Assembly (NCBI GenBank): GCA_023146365.1
Contig: JAGLCE010000154.1
Coordinates: forward strand, 1-7,567
DNA length: 7,567 nucleotides
From: Endozoicomonadaceae bacterium
GTDB taxonomy: Bacteria > Pseudomonadota > Gammaproteobacteria > Pseudomonadales > Endozoicomonadaceae
Direction of reading: 5' to 3'
The translations under genes and the position numbers were made by a program. The first letter of the stretch is position 1. Every line of letters starts with the position of its first letter. Below are positions 6,542 through 7,567 of this stretch, one piece after another. The notes beneath the pieces were generated by a model, which did not search any database, was not told the origin of the DNA, and was given only the letters and a program-made list of their open reading frames with translations.

Positions 6542-6641
6542 CAGAAGCAAATTACACTCGCGACTGTTAAAAGAGCCTCAGATGGTAAGTTAAAAACGAC
6601 TTATGGATTTAAAGCTCACGCCACTGTCGATCCTATCAAAC
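6537..6641 (+). pseudogene. IS5-type transposase, central fragment
   Basis: The plus strand reads EPEANYTRDC in one frame and then, after a one-base shift near 6565, VKRASDGKLKTTYGFKAHAT and VD. The pattern DPEAxxTxK-DGKxxYGYKAHxxVD is characteristic of the middle of IS5-family transposases. Neither end of the gene is present, and the fragment runs opposite to the C-terminal piece on its left. It may be the missing part of the same element after an inversion, or a second insertion. The open frame through here runs from an ATG at 6494 to 6685, but only this part resembles a protein family. Confidence 0.62.
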
Positions 6642-6708
6642 GTGGCGCATCTATTTCGAGGTCGAGTACCATGGAGGCGGGATAATCGTACCTAAAAATG
6701 AGTAAACC

Positions 6709-6742
6709 GGCGATTTATCGAGTATTTAATCGATAAATCGCC
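6709..6742. repeat. Perfect 13-bp inverted repeat
   Basis: GGCGATTTATCGA (6709-6721) and TCGATAAATCGCC (6730-6742) are exact reverse complements around the eight-base centre GTATTTAA. There is no T run after it, so it is not a standard terminator. It lies between the transposase fragments and the recombinase pseudogene; it could be an element end, a recombination site or an operator. It does not resemble the gammaproteobacterial dif consensus. Confidence 0.7.
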
Positions 6743-6803
6743 CTCGTGGGTGCAGCTGGCGAGATGCTTCAATCTGCTAATACATACCATTCACAGAAAT
6801 ATT

Positions 6804-7308
6804 TGGAAGCGGGGTCACTCTCTCTTTAGCACCCTTCACGAACCAGGATCTTTTTTCGGTCGAAATCAACATCCTTAATTCGTCAGCGTAGTGTTTCTTT
6901 AAGCCTCAAACCTGTCCTGTACATTAACTGAGTCACCAGTCATGGCGTACCCTGAAGGTTTGCAAGCATCCGGCTTGCTTCTGCCTCAGATAAAACCACC
7001 GGTAATTTTTTAGGCTTTCGGGCTTTGAGCCAGTCAGTTATAGAAATTTGCTCGTGGCCAAAAACCCTTTTATAAAGAAACACCAATGCACTCAGCGCCT
7101 GTTATTGCGTGCTAACAAAAACGTGTTTTCTCATGACCAGATGACTTAGAAAATGACTGACATCATCACCTGTTAACATTTCCGGATGCCTCATTTCGTG
7201 AAATTTGATGAACTGCTTTATCCAATTCCAACAACAGGGCTCCGTAGCCAGGGAATAATTATCTCCTCGGACTTTGATTTGAAATCGTTGCTGTAAACCT
7301 ATAATCTC
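6804..7308 (-). pseudogene. Integron-integrase-like tyrosine recombinase, degenerate
   Basis: The minus strand reads NWIKQFIKFHEMRHPEML, VSHFLSHLVMRKHVFVSTQ, QALSALVFLYKRVFGHEQIS, ARKPKKLPVVLSEAEASRML, YRTGLRLKETLR and RIKDVDFDRKK. This follows the N-terminal SAM-like domain and the start of the catalytic domain of integron-type integrases (IntI-like), up to the first catalytic arginine in TGLRLKE. Three in-frame stops interrupt it: TAA at 7102-7104, TGA at 6940-6942 (in place of a Trp) and TGA at 6883-6885. At least two frameshifts follow near 6850 and 6825, before KERVTPLP. It ends near 6804, so the second half with the HxxR box and tyrosine is missing. A functional relative would have about 320 residues. 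Inactive. XerC/D or a phage integrase is less likely. Confidence 0.75.
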
Positions 7309-7567
7309 TCAGCCACTGAGTCTATATACCGTAGATGTAGTACGTATAAGCAGTTTTGCAATGCTATCTGCAACCTTTTGAATATAAAGGGGAAAGTTGA
7401 TTATATCCCGACCAGGTTTACTTAAGTGAAAAATACACAAATCGTGAAAGGCGTAGTAGTTTCTATATGGCGCCATCGTACTTTAATTCGCTACAGAGCA
7501 TATGTGGCAAGCCTTTCATCTGTCTTCGTATATTCAATCTACAGTTGCTTATACGAAAGGCGTACGT
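7309..7567. other. Right-edge stretch without a recognisable gene
   Basis: No known product was seen. An open frame runs from GTG 7426 to the window end (47 codons) without a ribosome site or recognisable similarity. GAAAGGCGTA occurs twice in direct orientation (7445-7454 and 7555-7564), and CGTATAAGCA near 7344 is the reverse complement of TGCTTATACG near 7546. No attC-like core pairs (GTTRRRY/RYYYAAC with an imperfect palindrome between) were found by eye upstream of the integrase remnant. Confidence 0.4.

Noticed and set aside
6709..6742. Inverted repeat as a dif site or terminator
   Set aside because: Its arms and 8-bp centre differ from the 11-6-11 dif layout and consensus, and no T run follows for an intrinsic terminator.
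7426..7567. Open frame from GTG running off the window end
   Set aside because: There is no ribosome site and only 47 codons; a faint likeness of the start to polysaccharide export permeases is too weak to report as a gene.

Overview
The window looks like a piece of a gammaproteobacterial chromosome. The left part is ordinary core genome: an AlaA-type alanine aminotransferase very close to the enterobacterial protein, a divergently transcribed methionine-R-sulfoxide reductase (msrB), and a tRNA-Glu with a textbook sigma-70 promoter and a strong intrinsic terminator. An alaA/msrB pairing is known from other gammaproteobacteria such as Pseudomonas. I cannot name the species.

From about 1.7 kb on, the window becomes accessory. 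A gene-free stretch (1681-2211) ends in a REP-like palindrome preceded by short nested tandem repeats and an AT-only inverted repeat. Then comes a very AT-rich gene for a 632-residue ankyrin-repeat protein (2212-4110). It is followed directly by a remnant resembling the C-terminal end of a Fic-family protein. Both resemble gene types that host-associated bacteria often acquire laterally, and the base composition differs sharply from the flanks.

On the minus strand, 4319-6196 encodes an apparently intact catalytic A subunit of a bacterial (chlamydial/Bacteroidetes-like) V-type ATPase. Its motifs are complete, but it stands alone: the B, D, I and K genes expected downstream are replaced within a few bases of its stop codon by the Fic remnant and ankyrin island, and no subunit E gene lies upstream. 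It is best read as a fragment of a broken operon or an orphan copy.

The right end (6305-7308) is a graveyard of mobile elements: two IS5-type transposase fragments joined in opposite orientation, a perfect 13-bp inverted repeat, and a decayed integron-integrase-like tyrosine recombinase with three in-frame stops. The last ~260 bases hold no recognisable gene.

The most interesting point is the combination: an orphan V-ATPase A gene pinned between an ankyrin/Fic island and recombinase debris. I found no convincing new multi-gene system. The ankyrin protein's function is unknown.
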